Source of the DNA: JBFWNZ01 sp050250795
GTDB taxonomy: Bacteria > Pseudomonadota > Alphaproteobacteria > UBA8366
Assembly (NCBI GenBank): GCA_050250795.1
Contig: JBFWNZ010000235.1
Location: forward strand, 1-6,277
Direction of reading: 5' to 3'
Length of the DNA: 6,277 bases
A model generated the notes under the pieces. The model did no database searches and was not told where the DNA came from. It worked only from the letters and a program-made list of their open reading frames with translations. Below are positions 5,817 to 6,277 of this stretch, in pieces. The translations under genes were made by a program, and so were the position numbers. Every line of letters begins with the position of its first letter. The first letter of the stretch is position 1.

Positions 5817-5842
5817 CCGGGGTGCCGGTCAGGGCACCCCGG
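5817..5842. other. Strong hairpin between the converging SDR and Sel1 genes
   Basis: CCGGGGTGCC (5817-5826) pairs perfectly with GGCACCCCGG (5833-5842) around a 6-base loop that contains the Sel1 stop codon (5829-5831). It begins 18 bases after the SDR stop. No T-run follows on either strand, so it may be a non-canonical bidirectional terminator or an mRNA 3'-end stabiliser rather than a standard intrinsic terminator. Confidence 0.4.
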
Positions 5843-6277
5843 TCTCGCGCTGCAATGCACGCAGCAAGGTGGCGGCGGGCCGGTTGCCGGCATCCGCCGC
5901 CTTGCGGTACCAGGCGGCGGCCTCGTTCGGGTCCTTCGGCACGCCCAGGCCGTGCTGGTAATGGTATCCGAGGTTCAGCATCGCCTCGGCGTTCTTGCCC
6001 GCCGCGGCCTTGCGGAACAGCGCCAGCGCCTTGTCGTAATCCTTCGGCACCCCTTCGCCGTTGGCATACATGTAGCCCAGATAGTTCGTCGCCTCGGGTG
6101 CCTGTTCGGCGTTCGGGTGCTTTTCCAGGAACCGGCTGTAGCCCTGGAAGCTGTGCTGGCGCCGCGCGTCTTCCCAGTCCTTTCCGGCCTCGGCGGCGCG
6201 CTGCTGGCCGCCGCGGCTTCCTCCTGGCGCCGCTTCTCGGCGGCTTCGGCCGCGGCGGCGGCCGCTGTCGCCGCATC
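5829..6277 (-). CDS. Sel1-repeat (TPR-like) protein, 5' part missing and possibly frameshifted
   Basis: The C-terminal part shows two good Sel1-like repeats of about 36 residues: ATNYLGYMYANGEGVPKDY with its ALALFRKAAAGKN half, then AEAMLNLGYHYQHGLGVPKD with EAAAWYRKAADAGN. A short tail, ending RETGVP, follows. Such repeats form alpha-alpha superhelices that scaffold protein contacts, often in the envelope or periplasm. The in-frame ATG at 6071 falls inside the first repeat and cannot be the start; protein-like sequence (KDWEDARRQHSFQGYSRFLEKHP) continues upstream to about 6206. Beyond that the frame turns into arginine/glycine-rich noise, while the next frame gives a natural Ala/Glu-rich coiled-coil stretch (AAEAAEKRRQEEAAA). 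One missing C near 6205-6212 would explain this; it may be a sequencing slip or a real mutation. The true start lies beyond the window. Confidence 0.8.
   Translation of the reverse strand, partial: CGDSGRRRGRSRREAAPGGSRGGQQRAAEAGKDWEDARRQHSFQGYSRFLEKHPNAEQAPEATNYLGYMYANGEGVPKDYDKALALFRKAAAGKNAEAMLNLGYHYQHGLGVPKDPNEAAAWYRKAADAGNRPAATLLRALQRETGVP

Noticed and set aside
4882..6276. Minus-strand open frame of 464 codons across the SDR and Sel1 genes
   Set aside because: It is antisense to the SDR and out of frame with the Sel1 repeats; composition is Arg/Gly-rich and no domain is visible.

Overview
The window is GC-rich chromosomal DNA with short intergenic gaps, G/C-ending codons, an alphaproteobacterial-style 69-residue cold-shock protein and purine-rich ribosome binding sites. 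An alphaproteobacterium, perhaps of the Rhodospirillales/Azospirillum side, is a reasonable guess, but no marker gene here proves it. I see no mobile element, CRISPR array, tRNA or rRNA.

Layout. (1) 1-711, minus strand: a crotonase-fold (enoyl-CoA hydratase/isomerase) gene running off the left edge. (2) 712-987: a shared divergent upstream region with a 16-bp palindrome on the crotonase side and a probable promoter plus a structured leader of about 120 nt on the cold-shock side. (3) 988-1197, plus: a cold-shock domain protein, closed by a very strong intrinsic terminator at 1220-1252. (4) 1481-1768, plus: a 95-residue membrane protein of unknown function, closed by a second strong terminator at 1810-1846. 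(5) 1929-4107, plus: a TauD/TfdA-type Fe(II)/2-oxoglutarate dioxygenase followed 19 nt later by an MFS transporter, almost certainly one transcription unit. (6) 4115-4885, minus: a two-cysteine maleate isomerase/Asp-Glu racemase-superfamily enzyme converging on the MFS gene with a 7-nt gap. (7) 5056-5799, plus: a short-chain dehydrogenase/reductase (SDR) divergent from the isomerase across 170 bp. (8) 5829-6277, minus: the C-terminal part of a Sel1-repeat protein, with a possible frameshift near the right edge.

How the genes may work together. The dioxygenase, transporter, racemase-like enzyme and SDR look like a small accessory catabolic locus: uptake of an organic acid, oxidative attack by the dioxygenase, and further conversion of a dicarboxylate-like product. 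That is inference from gene families and adjacency; the substrate cannot be read from the sequence. Two enzymes lack canonical catalytic residues. The SDR has Val where the YxxxK tyrosine should be, and the crotonase lacks both glutamates of classical hydratases. These, with the candidate frameshift in the Sel1 gene, are the points most worth checking. I found no convincing novel multi-gene system; most of the window is ordinary metabolism.
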